Part shown: positions 18,329 through 27,529 of the stretch, in pieces
How the letters are laid out: every line of letters begins with the position of its first letter
Position numbering within the stretch: position 1 is the stretch's first letter
Source of the DNA: Cyanobacteria bacterium SIG28
GTDB taxonomy: Bacteria; Cyanobacteriota; Vampirovibrionia; Gastranaerophilales; Gastranaerophilaceae
Direction of reading: 5' to 3'
Assembly (NCBI GenBank): GCA_015152525.1
Contig: SUTU01000008.1
Coordinates: forward strand, 48,112 to 112,111
DNA: 64,000 nucleotides
Notes under the pieces: generated by a model
What the model was told of the DNA's origin: nothing
The model's input: only the letters and a program-made list of their open reading frames with translations
Databases searched by the model: none
Translations under genes and position numbers: made by a program

Positions 18329-19978
18329 ATGTCAGAACAAACAATTACCCCAATGTTTACACCTTCGTGTGAAGCCGATAAAATCTTGGAAGAAGCAAGA
18401 ATAGCACACGAAAGGTATTTAATAAAACAACAAGATACAGATTTAGAAAAAGCAATTGAGTGCTATGTTGATGTTATAAAAACTAATCCGTCTATTTCCG
18501 AGTCTTACTATAGATTAGCAAGTCTACTCTTGATGAAAGGTCAGATTAGTGTTGAAGGCGCTTTAGAACAGTGTAAGACTGCTCTAAGTTTAGAACCGAA
18601 TAACCCAAATGCGCATATATATACCGGTTATTTTCAATGCCTTAGCGGAAACTTTGCGGAAGCAGAAAAAGAATTCTCTTTAGCAATTTCACGCTCCGGC
18701 AAAAATTCAGCTCGCCCACGGCTGTTCTTGTCAAAAGTTTTGTTAAATAGAATGAGAGGCAAGGATTCATCCGTTAAAGACGTAATGAAATTCTTGTATT
18801 ACTTCCTATCAGGAAGCATGATGATTATGTGGGACTGTCCTTCACTAAAAATGTTTTACAAATTCTTGGCGAATGATTTTTCAGTATTCTCTTACAAAAC
18901 ATTGGGAGAAACTTTCGAAAAAATGAAATTGTTCCCTTCTGCATTAGAAGCTTATTCCAGAGGACTTGAAAAAACTTCGCAAGGAAACCTGTTCTACCAA
19001 AAAATGGGTGATTTATCTTTAGAATGCAATGATGTAAAGTCAAGCATTGCATGTTATGAAAAGGCTTATGAATTAAATCCGTCTGACAGAGAAGTTTTAA
19101 TTAAGCTTGCAACAATGAGCCAAACTTATTGCCCTGAAAAAGTTGATAGAACAATTGATTATTACAACTCTCTTTTGGAGTTTGGAATCGATTTAGACAA
19201 AATTTACTATGAACTGGGACATCTGTATTTGAAAAAAGCTGACAAAATTCATGCGGTTTCAGCTTTCAAATTAGCAGAAGAATTAAATCCTGAAAATCCA
19301 TACTATAACAATTCATTGGCTTATGCTTATGTTAAAGCCGAACTCTATGATGATGCGATCGAATACTATCAAAGAGCTATTAAACTAAATCCTGATTCGG
19401 AATGGACTTCGATAGTTTGCCATGCTCTTGGTGCTATTTATGCAGAAATTAAAGAAAACTATGAAGCAGCAGAAGCAACATTCAATGCCGGCATGGTTTT
19501 AGATCCTAATAATATTGATATTCAATTGTCATTGGGTGATTTATTCATGGCTCAAAATGATTTAGACAAGGCAATCAAAGTCTATTGCGACGCTATTTCT
19601 GTTGATCCGCTTAATTTTTTGACCTACGCTAAAACAGGTTTAGCTTTATGGGAAAAAGATTACTTGGAAGAAGCTATTGTTGCTTTCCATAAGTCAATTG
19701 AACTTAATCCGGAATTTGAAATTGCTCAAAATAATTTAGGTGTTGTTTACCTTGACGGAATTGGTGATCCTAAAGCTTCTTTAGAGTATTTTAAAAAAGC
19801 AATTGAAATAAATCCTAATTATACTTTGGCATATTTTAATTTAGCAAGAGCTTACCAAGCAATTGGTGATAAAGCCAGAGCAGCTGAATATTATCAAATG
19901 ACAATGGACTTAAATAAAATAACCGAAGAACTATCTGATAAAGATATTCGAAAACGACTCTTTGAGTTGTTCGAATAG
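18329..19978 (+). CDS. TPR-repeat protein
   Basis: Many TPR motifs (e.g. AIEYYQRAIKLNPDSE, ALEQCKTALSLEPNNPNAHIYTG). Confidence 0.9.
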   Translation: MSEQTITPMFTPSCEADKILEEARIAHERYLIKQQDTDLEKAIECYVDVIKTNPSISESYYRLASLLLMKGQISVEGALEQCKTALSLEPNNPNAHIYTGYFQCLSGNFAEAEKEFSLAISRSGKNSARPRLFLSKVLLNRMRGKDSSVKDVMKFLYYFLSGSMMIMWDCPSLKMFYKFLANDFSVFSYKTLGETFEKMKLFPSALEAYSRGLEKTSQGNLFYQKMGDLSLECNDVKSSIACYEKAYELNPSDREVLIKLATMSQTYCPEKVDRTIDYYNSLLEFGIDLDKIYYELGHLYLKKADKIHAVSAFKLAEELNPENPYYNNSLAYAYVKAELYDDAIEYYQRAIKLNPDSEWTSIVCHALGAIYAEIKENYEAAEATFNAGMVLDPNNIDIQLSLGDLFMAQNDLDKAIKVYCDAISVDPLNFLTYAKTGLALWEKDYLEEAIVAFHKSIELNPEFEIAQNNLGVVYLDGIGDPKASLEYFKKAIEINPNYTLAYFNLARAYQAIGDKARAAEYYQMTMDLNKITEELSDKDIRKRLFELFE

Positions 19979-19991
19979 TTTTCATATATAT

Positions 19992-20017
19992 AAAAGCCTC
20001 CCGCTTGGGAGGCTTTT
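19992..20017. terminator. Intrinsic terminator
   Basis: aaaagcctccc-gctt-gggaggctttt. Confidence 0.9.
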
Positions 20018-20052
20018 TAGTAATACCAATTTTAAATATTTTGGTTAATATA

Positions 20053-20090
20053 TAGGGCTCATTTTTATGTCGGCATAAAAATGAGCCCTA
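20053..20090. repeat. Perfect 17-bp inverted repeat/hairpin
   Basis: tagggctcatttttatg-tcgg-cataaaaatgagcccta. Confidence 0.9.
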
Positions 20091-20117
20091 ATAACTTTAT
20101 ATAAAAACAAAGTAAAA

Positions 20118-20158
20118 TCTATCCCCTGCGGTCGGCTTTGCCGACCGCAGGGGATAGA
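20118..20158. repeat. Perfect 19-bp GC-rich inverted repeat/hairpin
   Basis: tctatcccctgcggtcggc-ttt-gccgaccgcaggggataga. Confidence 0.95.
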
Positions 20159-20173
20159 AGTCTAAAAAACTAT

Positions 20174-21574
20174 TTACTGTTCTAAGATATAGTTTAGTAA
20201 AGTTCTCACACCTGCACCTGATGCCCCTTTACCTAATTCTTTTTGAGGTTTTTCTAAAAACGCAACACCGGCAATATCAATATGAGCCCATTTTACGTCT
20301 TTAACAAATTTCTTTAAGAAACAGCCTGCAGTTGAAGCACCGCCCCAACGAGAACCGGTATTCTTCATATCTGCAATGTCTGATTTTAAACTATCAGCAT
20401 ATTCATCCCAAAGTGGTAATTCCCAAAATCTTTCACCATTTTGTTCTGCTGTTCTAATCAAGTTTTTAACTAAAGTATCATCATTACCAACAATACCGGC
20501 AGCTAAAGAGCCAAGTGCAACCATACAAGCGCCTGTAAGAGTTGCAATATCTATAACCTCATCAACGCCTAACTCAGAAGCGTAACAAAGAGCGTCTGCC
20601 AAAGTTAATCTACCTTCAGCATCAGTGTTATCAACTTCAATTGTTTTACCGTTTTTAGCTGTTAAAATATCTCCCGGTTTATAAGCTGAACAACCCGGCA
20701 TATTTTCACAAGCAGCGATGATACCGTGAACCTCAACTTGAGGATTAAATTCTCTAAGAATACTCATAATTCCTAGAACACAAGCAGCACCCGACATATC
20801 GTCTTTCATTGTTAACATTGATGAAGCAGGTTTTATATCAAGTCCGCCGGAATCAAAAGTTATTCCCTTACCGATTAAGGCAATTTTCTTTTTAGGGTTT
20901 TCGCAAGAATATTTCATATGGATAAATTTTGGTGCTTCCGAGCTACCTCTGCCAACAGCAAGAAACGCGCCCATACCCATTTTTTCACATTCTTCTTTGT
21001 CATATATTTTTGTTTCTAAGCCTAAATCACAAGCTATTGAAGCAAGTTCACTAGGTGTAGCATATTGAGCCGGTTCATTTGCTAAATTTCTGGTAAAGTT
21101 CATAGCTGTAACTATTTTTTCAGCTTTACGAACTTCTTCTTCGTTAGCTTCAAGATAAACTATATTAACATTTTTATCCTTTTTTTCAGACTTATATTTA
21201 TCAAAATTATAATCTGCTATCATAATCCCGATTGCAACTTGTCTTGAATAATCAAATTCAACACCGTTAAAAGCAAAACCAACAGACTTTGCCTCTATAG
21301 ACATAGCTTTTTTTATCGCTTTTGCAGCAATTTCACGAGCTTTGTCTTGATTAAAATCTTCTTTTTTACCAAAACCAACAACTAAGACTTTTCTATGAGG
21401 TTCTTGACCATAAGTAGGTAATAAATAGGTTTCACCAAATTTACCTTCAAAATTATCTTGATCAATTGCATAAGTGTTAGCAATATTGCTTGTTGTTTTT
21501 TCTCCTTCAAACTTGTTAACCACAAGTAAATCACATTCAACAGAAGAAGTATTGTCAATAATTCTAATTTCCAT
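20174..21574 (-). CDS. pepA: Leucyl aminopeptidase (M17)
   Basis: IGKGITFDSGGLDIKPASSMLTMKDDMSGAA, NTDAEGRLTLADAL. Confidence 0.95.
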   Translation of the reverse strand: MEIRIIDNTSSVECDLLVVNKFEGEKTTSNIANTYAIDQDNFEGKFGETYLLPTYGQEPHRKVLVVGFGKKEDFNQDKAREIAAKAIKKAMSIEAKSVGFAFNGVEFDYSRQVAIGIMIADYNFDKYKSEKKDKNVNIVYLEANEEEVRKAEKIVTAMNFTRNLANEPAQYATPSELASIACDLGLETKIYDKEECEKMGMGAFLAVGRGSSEAPKFIHMKYSCENPKKKIALIGKGITFDSGGLDIKPASSMLTMKDDMSGAACVLGIMSILREFNPQVEVHGIIAACENMPGCSAYKPGDILTAKNGKTIEVDNTDAEGRLTLADALCYASELGVDEVIDIATLTGACMVALGSLAAGIVGNDDTLVKNLIRTAEQNGERFWELPLWDEYADSLKSDIADMKNTGSRWGGASTAGCFLKKFVKDVKWAHIDIAGVAFLEKPQKELGKGASGAGVRTLLNYILEQ

Positions 21575-21679
21575 ATAATCTCTCCTTTTCCTCTCTTCTT
21601 TATTGTATTGTATACAATTCGAACAGTTTTTTAAATACGTTACTTAGATTATAAGTTAGAAATATTTAAGCAAAGAGGG

Positions 21680-23524
21680 TTAAACACCAAGCGAAGGAGC
21701 AATTTGCACAAATGTTCTTACCAAATTTTCATCCCATTGAGTTCCGGCACCTTCTTCCAATATTGAAATTGCTTTTTCAATATTCATACCTTTTCTGTAA
21801 GGACGGTCGCTTATTAAAGCATGATAAGTATCCGCAATCGCAACAATCTTTGCAGCCAGCGGAATTTCACCATTTGATAAGGCTTCCGGATAACCTTTAC
21901 CGTCAATGCGTTCGTGGTGATATTTTATTATCGGAATTAAATCCCTTAAATTCGGATTTGGTTGTAAAACTTTTTCTGCACCAATAATCGGATGTTGCTT
22001 CATAATTGTCCACTCTTCATCTGAAAGCGGACCTTCTTTTTTAAGTACAGTTTCCGGAATACCGATTTTTCCGACATCATGAAGCAGTGCACCAAGTGTA
22101 ATTCTTTGCACTTCTTTTTCCGGTAAATTTATAGCTCTTGCTAAGGCCTCTGAGAATTTTGAAACAGAAGTTGAATGACCTTTTGTATAAGGGTCTTTTG
22201 CATCAATAGCACCCGCTAAAGAAGTCGCAACTTCCCAAATCCTTGCATCTGACAAACTATCATCAGAATTAAACTTAGCAAGCAATTCTTCTTCAAAATT
22301 TATACCTAGTTGAGAATGGCGTTTTGACACAACTTCCGCATAAGATTTTAGTGCGATATCATCCCAGAAGTTGAAATCTGACGAACTAATAATCGCTGAC
22401 ATTCCGTCTTTATAACCTTTTGCTTGAGAAATATACATCGCCTGTTCTGCCAAGATTAAGAGTTTTTCTTTATCTTCCGCACAATCAGGATATGTTGCCA
22501 CACCAACTGAAACTTTAATTGGGCCAATATCATCAATAAAGCAACAAGAAAGAGAATAAGTTAAAAATTCTGCAACATATTTCGCTTGAGGAGATGATGT
22601 ATTAGGTAAAACAATTGCAATTTCATCACCGCCATAACGACCTGCTACATCGCCTTCTCTGACATTTTGACGTACTTTTTCCGCAACTAGTTTAATAACC
22701 TCATCGCCTTTAGCATGTCCGAGTTCTCTGTTTATTTTTGTAATATTATTTATGTCCATCATTATAATAGACAATTTTTGCTTGTTAGTTTGAGAACGAG
22801 AAATCTCATTAGATAAAATTTCTTGAAAACCTCTATGATTATATAATAGAGTTAAACTATCAGTATTAATATATTCATCACTTTTCTCTAATAAATCAAA
22901 GTTATGCGTTACAAGCGCTATTTGATTTGCAATTAAAGAATACAAAGTTGCATTTTGTTTTGCATAATCATCTTCAATAATAAATACACCAATACATTTA
23001 TTAACAGAAATCAGTGGAATAATCGCTGTTGAATAATTTTTATAATAAGACAAATTTAAATAATCTTGGCTGTTAACAAACTTTGGTTTTCGTTCTTTAA
23101 ACACTTGTATAATAGGATTTGCATCATCCTTTAGAAAGATTTTTGTTGAAAAATTATTACCTAACTTGTCGTGCAATTTTAAGTTAATACAGTTAGATTT
23201 TTCTTTAAATAATCCTACTGCAAAAAAGCTGGAATCTATGTTTTGAGTAATTATAGAAAAAATCTTGCTATAATACTCATTTACGTTTTCGTAATTATTT
23301 ATGTTAATTAATTCATCAACTACAAGTTTATAATTAAGAGTAGAACCTTTTTCATTATTAAAAACAATTGAATGAGGATTAATCAACTGACTTCCGTTGG
23401 TATTGTTGGTTAAAGCATTAACTTTTGATACCAATTTTCCTTGTGAAAATGGCGAAGTTACACGCTGCTTATTCTTTATATTCAAATCTATATCTTGATT
23501 TACGGTTGTTTCTTTATTGTCCAC
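21680..23524 (-). CDS. GAF-like + GGDEF + HD-GYP signalling protein
   Basis: AGRYGGDEIAIVLP (GGDE[F/I]); HDVGKIGIPE and YHHERIDGKGYPEAL (HD-GYP). Confidence 0.93.
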   Translation of the reverse strand: MDNKETTVNQDIDLNIKNKQRVTSPFSQGKLVSKVNALTNNTNGSQLINPHSIVFNNEKGSTLNYKLVVDELININNYENVNEYYSKIFSIITQNIDSSFFAVGLFKEKSNCINLKLHDKLGNNFSTKIFLKDDANPIIQVFKERKPKFVNSQDYLNLSYYKNYSTAIIPLISVNKCIGVFIIEDDYAKQNATLYSLIANQIALVTHNFDLLEKSDEYINTDSLTLLYNHRGFQEILSNEISRSQTNKQKLSIIMMDINNITKINRELGHAKGDEVIKLVAEKVRQNVREGDVAGRYGGDEIAIVLPNTSSPQAKYVAEFLTYSLSCCFIDDIGPIKVSVGVATYPDCAEDKEKLLILAEQAMYISQAKGYKDGMSAIISSSDFNFWDDIALKSYAEVVSKRHSQLGINFEEELLAKFNSDDSLSDARIWEVATSLAGAIDAKDPYTKGHSTSVSKFSEALARAINLPEKEVQRITLGALLHDVGKIGIPETVLKKEGPLSDEEWTIMKQHPIIGAEKVLQPNPNLRDLIPIIKYHHERIDGKGYPEALSNGEIPLAAKIVAIADTYHALISDRPYRKGMNIEKAISILEEGAGTQWDENLVRTFVQIAPSLGV

Positions 23525-23737
23525 ACTAATCCCTTTTCATATATTGCATAATAAAACATCTGAAAATTCACAATTGACTAAATTTAGACTTTTTTTAAAA
23601 AAACTTTACATTATCCCTTTAAAAAACTACGAAACTAACAACTCTATATCTTCATGTTAGCATTTTTTCTGTTTTTTTCCAGTCTTTTTTAGGATTTTAA
23701 TAAAAATTGTTTACAAAACACCATTTCTTTTATTTAA

Positions 23738-24523
23738 CTAACATTGAAAACTACTGATTAATTGACCTTTTGCGCTAGTACTTTTTTTATCTTTCGGCAA
23801 TGTAATTGTAAAGCTATTAAGCATTGCATTAATATTTTCTACCCTTATTTTACCGTAATGAAAATCTATTATTTTTTTGCATAAATTCATTTTTATCCCA
23901 TGTCCGACAGTTGAAAAATGCGAATTATTACAGAACATTCTTCTACATTCTTCTTCTGTCAAAGATTTACCTTGATAGAGTAGTGCTATTTTGATATTAT
24001 TTTTATCTTCTTTAATTGAAATAATAGCTGTACAATTATTTTTTGAATAAGCAACTATTGTAGAAATTAATATAGAAAAAGCTTTTTGAATTTTGAGTTT
24101 ATCTGCATTTATAAAATTATTACTAACATCTGTATCAAAATAAAATCTCAGATTTTTATCTTCTATAATTTTTAAATAATTAGAACAAGTATCTTTTATT
24201 AGTTGAGTAATATTAATTTTTTCGTAATCCAAAACCTGTTCGCCATTTTCAAATCTATAACTGTTAAGCAACATAGAAATCATATCCAAAGAATATTTAC
24301 AAGAAGAATCTATTTCTTCGATTAATTCCAGATTATTTGCAGCAGAACTTTTCTTTAACAGTTCTAAGCCTCTAATTTGCGCAAGAGAAGATACTCTCAA
24401 ATCATGACTCAAAGTTTCAACGAAATATTTTTTTTGATTAATGTATTCGTTTTTTAGTCTGCAATATTTAAAAATTAGCACACAAAAAAGTAATATTAAA
24501 AATAAACCTTTTACAATACTCAT
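23738..24523 (-). CDS. Histidine kinase-like membrane protein, ATPase domain divergent
   Basis: N-terminal TM; VETLSHDLRVSSLAQIRGLELL (HisKA-like); C-terminal GHGIKMNLCKKIIDFHYGKIRVEN. Confidence 0.75.
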   Translation of the reverse strand: MSIVKGLFLILLFCVLIFKYCRLKNEYINQKKYFVETLSHDLRVSSLAQIRGLELLKKSSAANNLELIEEIDSSCKYSLDMISMLLNSYRFENGEQVLDYEKINITQLIKDTCSNYLKIIEDKNLRFYFDTDVSNNFINADKLKIQKAFSILISTIVAYSKNNCTAIISIKEDKNNIKIALLYQGKSLTEEECRRMFCNNSHFSTVGHGIKMNLCKKIIDFHYGKIRVENINAMLNSFTITLPKDKKSTSAKGQLISSFQC

Positions 24524-24598
24524 TTTACTATTCCTATTTGACTATATTTTTATACTAACCGATTTTAATCAATTAGAAATTAGCTGGTTGGGTAAATC

Positions 24599-25705
24599 TT
24601 ATCTTACCAAGTTGAGCAATTGTTTATGTAATTTAACGTTATGAACCCTCAAATAATCCACACCTTTTTGCATTAAAGGATAAGATATAGCAGAACTTAA
24701 GGCATCCTTTAAGTCGTTATCATTATCACTAATACCTAATAACGATTTTCTTGAAACGCCAACCATTAACGGATAATTTAAGGTGAAAAATTCATCAATT
24801 CTATTCAATAATTCAAAATTATCTTCTTTAGTTTTCCCAAAACCTATTCCGATATCAAGAATTATATTTTTTACGTTTTTTGAATTTGCATACTCTGCCT
24901 TTTTGTACAAGCTTTTCCAGACTTCTTCAACAACATCTTTATAATTGCAAATATCAGCAATATTCCTGCCTGAATGTTGAATAACAAGTCCGGATTGATA
25001 TTTTGAAATAACATCAATCATTTTTTTATCAAAATCCAAGCCGGAAACATCATTTACAATTTGAATACCGTTATCTAAAGCAAACTCCGCAACTACAGAA
25101 GAACGAGTGTCAATACTATATAAAAATTCCGGCAATTCTTTAAGTAACGGTTTTAACCTTGAAATTTGTTCTTGAGGTGCAATATCAACAGCACCGGGGC
25201 GAGTGCTTTCTGCCCCTATATCAATAATATCAGCACCGTCTTGTATAAGATTTGAAACATGTTCTATGGCTTTTTTAGTATCAAAATATTTTCCGCCGTC
25301 AGAAAACGAATCAGGTGTAATGTTTAATATTCCGACAAGTTTTGTCCTTCTTGAAACGCATATCAAGAGAGAATCAATCTTTGTTGCTAAATCTTTTAGA
25401 GAAAAAGGTTGTAACTTTAGTTTATCACTAATTTTCTTTAGCTGAGAAAAACTTCCGCCCAGTATTACATCTGTTTTATCAATTTTGTTAGTTAAAACTT
25501 CCCGATGCACACCGCAATCTGCACCAAATGACAAAGCTGTTTGCTTAAGAATATTTGCTTGTGGCAGAGTTAAATCAAAAACCTTGAAAGTTTTATATTT
25601 GAATTTATCTGAAGCTTTAGCACGATACGCTATATCAAACCCAATTTTTTCAAGTTCTAATTCGATATCATCTGTAGTTAAAGTTTTGATAACAAAATCA
25701 TTCAT
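24599..25705 (-). CDS. folP: Dihydropteroate synthase
   Basis: LVGILNITPDSFSDGGKYF, IIDIGAESTRPGA, QIVNDVSGL, LDIGIGFGKTKEDN, GVSRKSLLG. Confidence 0.95.
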   Translation of the reverse strand: MNDFVIKTLTTDDIELELEKIGFDIAYRAKASDKFKYKTFKVFDLTLPQANILKQTALSFGADCGVHREVLTNKIDKTDVILGGSFSQLKKISDKLKLQPFSLKDLATKIDSLLICVSRRTKLVGILNITPDSFSDGGKYFDTKKAIEHVSNLIQDGADIIDIGAESTRPGAVDIAPQEQISRLKPLLKELPEFLYSIDTRSSVVAEFALDNGIQIVNDVSGLDFDKKMIDVISKYQSGLVIQHSGRNIADICNYKDVVEEVWKSLYKKAEYANSKNVKNIILDIGIGFGKTKEDNFELLNRIDEFFTLNYPLMVGVSRKSLLGISDNDNDLKDALSSAISYPLMQKGVDYLRVHNVKLHKQLLNLVR

Positions 25706-25763
25706 ATCAAGATTTTAACACAGAAAATTTATTATAAATATGCAAAAGATATAGATTCCAAAC

Positions 25764-25792
25764 TTGAAAAGTTCAATTAAATATGTAATAAT
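25764..25792 (+). promoter_or_regulatory. Promoter of the candidate 6S-like RNA
   Basis: TTGAAA (25764-25769), 17-nt spacer, AATAAT (25787-25792) with a TGT just before it; predicted TSS coincides with the 5' end of the RNA closing stem. Confidence 0.5.
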
Positions 25793-25798
25793 ATTATT

Positions 25799-25973
25799 AC
25801 TTTATATAGGTGTTTATTTTGTTCCTACATTTTTATTAAAAGGGAGAGTAAGCTCTATAGATTGCGAAGTATACCCACCGATAAAAAATCGCCAGTGGGA
25901 AACGGATATTCTAAGGCACTCACCCACCTGCTAGCTTGGCAGGTAACAAAATCGCACTTATATAAAGTTTTTT
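25799..25973 (+). ncRNA. ssrS: Structured ~175-nt RNA, candidate 6S RNA
   Basis: ACTTTATATAGGTG (25799-25812) pairs with CACTTATATAAAGT (25955-25968); ATTTTGTT (25816-25823) pairs with AACAAAAT (25945-25952); 3' bubble hairpin acctgc/gcaggt; distal arm GGGAGAGU/ACUCACCC; U-tract at 25968-25973. Confidence 0.6.
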
Positions 25974-26032
25974 ATTTATATTTAAGCAAATAAATGTTCA
26001 CTTATTATAAAAATTATGTTATAATCCTGTCT

Positions 26033-27202
26033 GTGAGAGATTTTTTTAAAATATTGATAGTTGGGATAATACTGTTTAGCACGTCTGCAAAATCCTTTGC
26101 AGAGGATTATAAGGTACTGGTTATTCCTGACAATATTGTAACCGAAAATATTGCTGTAGATTCTTATATTTATAACGCTTCTGCAGAATTTTTTGCAGAT
26201 GAAATTGTAAATATTTTAAACAAAACTGACTATATTACAGCACCTTCTATAAGTGAAGTCAGAAAAAATCTTAAAGAAGACACTTCTGCTATGATTACGG
26301 CAAAAAATCTTACAAACAAATTCAGGACAACATACAATATTGATTATGTTGCACTAAAAAAATTGGCAGATAAATCAGAAGCTCGCTATGTTGTATTATT
26401 AACTTCTTACATTGATTCTGAAAACTATATTTTAAGAAGAACTTTGTGGGATTTCTTAAATATCCCGGGCGCAACTGTTATTGATCCAGCATATAAAATT
26501 TCAACTTATGCGATTTTAGTTGACACGCAAAACTCTGTAAGAGTTTGGTCCGACACTTATTATAAAACAATTAGTGTTTGCGAAAATAGAATAATAACAA
26601 GAGGACCTTCGCCTCAAACCGAACAGTTACAAAAAATAAGAGATTATTCAAAGTATATAAGTCCACAAATAGCTCAAAATGTTCAAAAGAATGTTCTTCC
26701 GGCTGATTTATACGCTCAAGAATCAACTCAAATTGATTACGGTTTGATGGATATAGATAATGTATTTACCAAAAAGGCAAAAGAAGCAGGAAAAGGTGCT
26801 AATAAAGCTTATAAGAAAACAAAAGAAGGCTGTCAGATAATTTACGAAGATACAAAAGTTAAAGTTCAAGATACAGCTCAAAAAATTAAAGAAGCTAATG
26901 AAGAACGTAAACTTAGAAATGCAGAAAAAGAAAACGCAAAACTGGAAGTAAAAGCTACACCTGTTTATGAAGATGCTGTAGAAAATAAAGTAGATGATAA
27001 TACTTCAAATCCTGATCCTTGGTATAAAAACATCAGTTTTAAAAAGAAAAAAGCTGAACCTTCTGAAGTTATTGAAAATACTATCTATGAACTTCAAAAA
27101 GAAAATGAACTTGAAGGTATTGAGATTAAGAAAAAATGGAAAAATAATCTATATGGCGACACTCAAACCGAGCGACCGGAATTAAGAGATTATCATAATT
27201 AA
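26033..27202 (+). CDS. Secreted/lipid-envelope hypothetical protein with signal peptide
   Basis: GTG start preferred: V-RDFFKILIVGIILFSTSAKSFAEDY; track start 25994 lies upstream of a TTCACT-N17-TATAAT promoter (25997-26025). Confidence 0.7.
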   Translation: MRDFFKILIVGIILFSTSAKSFAEDYKVLVIPDNIVTENIAVDSYIYNASAEFFADEIVNILNKTDYITAPSISEVRKNLKEDTSAMITAKNLTNKFRTTYNIDYVALKKLADKSEARYVVLLTSYIDSENYILRRTLWDFLNIPGATVIDPAYKISTYAILVDTQNSVRVWSDTYYKTISVCENRIITRGPSPQTEQLQKIRDYSKYISPQIAQNVQKNVLPADLYAQESTQIDYGLMDIDNVFTKKAKEAGKGANKAYKKTKEGCQIIYEDTKVKVQDTAQKIKEANEERKLRNAEKENAKLEVKATPVYEDAVENKVDDNTSNPDPWYKNISFKKKKAEPSEVIENTIYELQKENELEGIEIKKKWKNNLYGDTQTERPELRDYHN

Positions 27203-27212
27203 AAATCAAGTT

Positions 27213-27244
27213 AACACATCAAAATATATAATTTGATGTGTTTT
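27213..27244 (+). terminator. Terminator hairpin of the preceding gene
   Basis: aacacatcaaa...tttgatgtgtt followed by TTT. Confidence 0.7.
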
Positions 27245-27529
27245 GAGTTTTGAGTTTTATTCTTGAAGTGTACCCATAAAAGTAGACAAAAAATTTCGGT
27301 AAAACCGAATTAAAAAAACGGCTGAGCATAGCGAAGACGTAGAAAACAATTGCGTCTTTTCTTCTTTTGAGGTGGGAATGAATTTTATATCATATTCAAA
27401 TACCACATTTATTCACATTTCCCACCCTACGCTTCTTTGGCTCGCAAATAAAGAAGAAAAAAAGTACAAGTATAAAACATACAAAATGAAAAATATTATT
27501 AATACAAACACATCAAAATATATATTTTA

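Noticed and set aside
25840-25945. Riboswitch (cobalamin- or glycine-like fragments) for the downstream gene
   Set aside because: Conserved riboswitch cores (e.g. B12 box, SAM/TPP motifs) are missing, and the downstream gene has its own promoter after the RNA's U-tract, so an independent RNA fits better.
27269-27288. Intact insertion sequence
   Set aside because: Only an IS-end-like 20-mer; no transposase ORF in the 280-bp segment.
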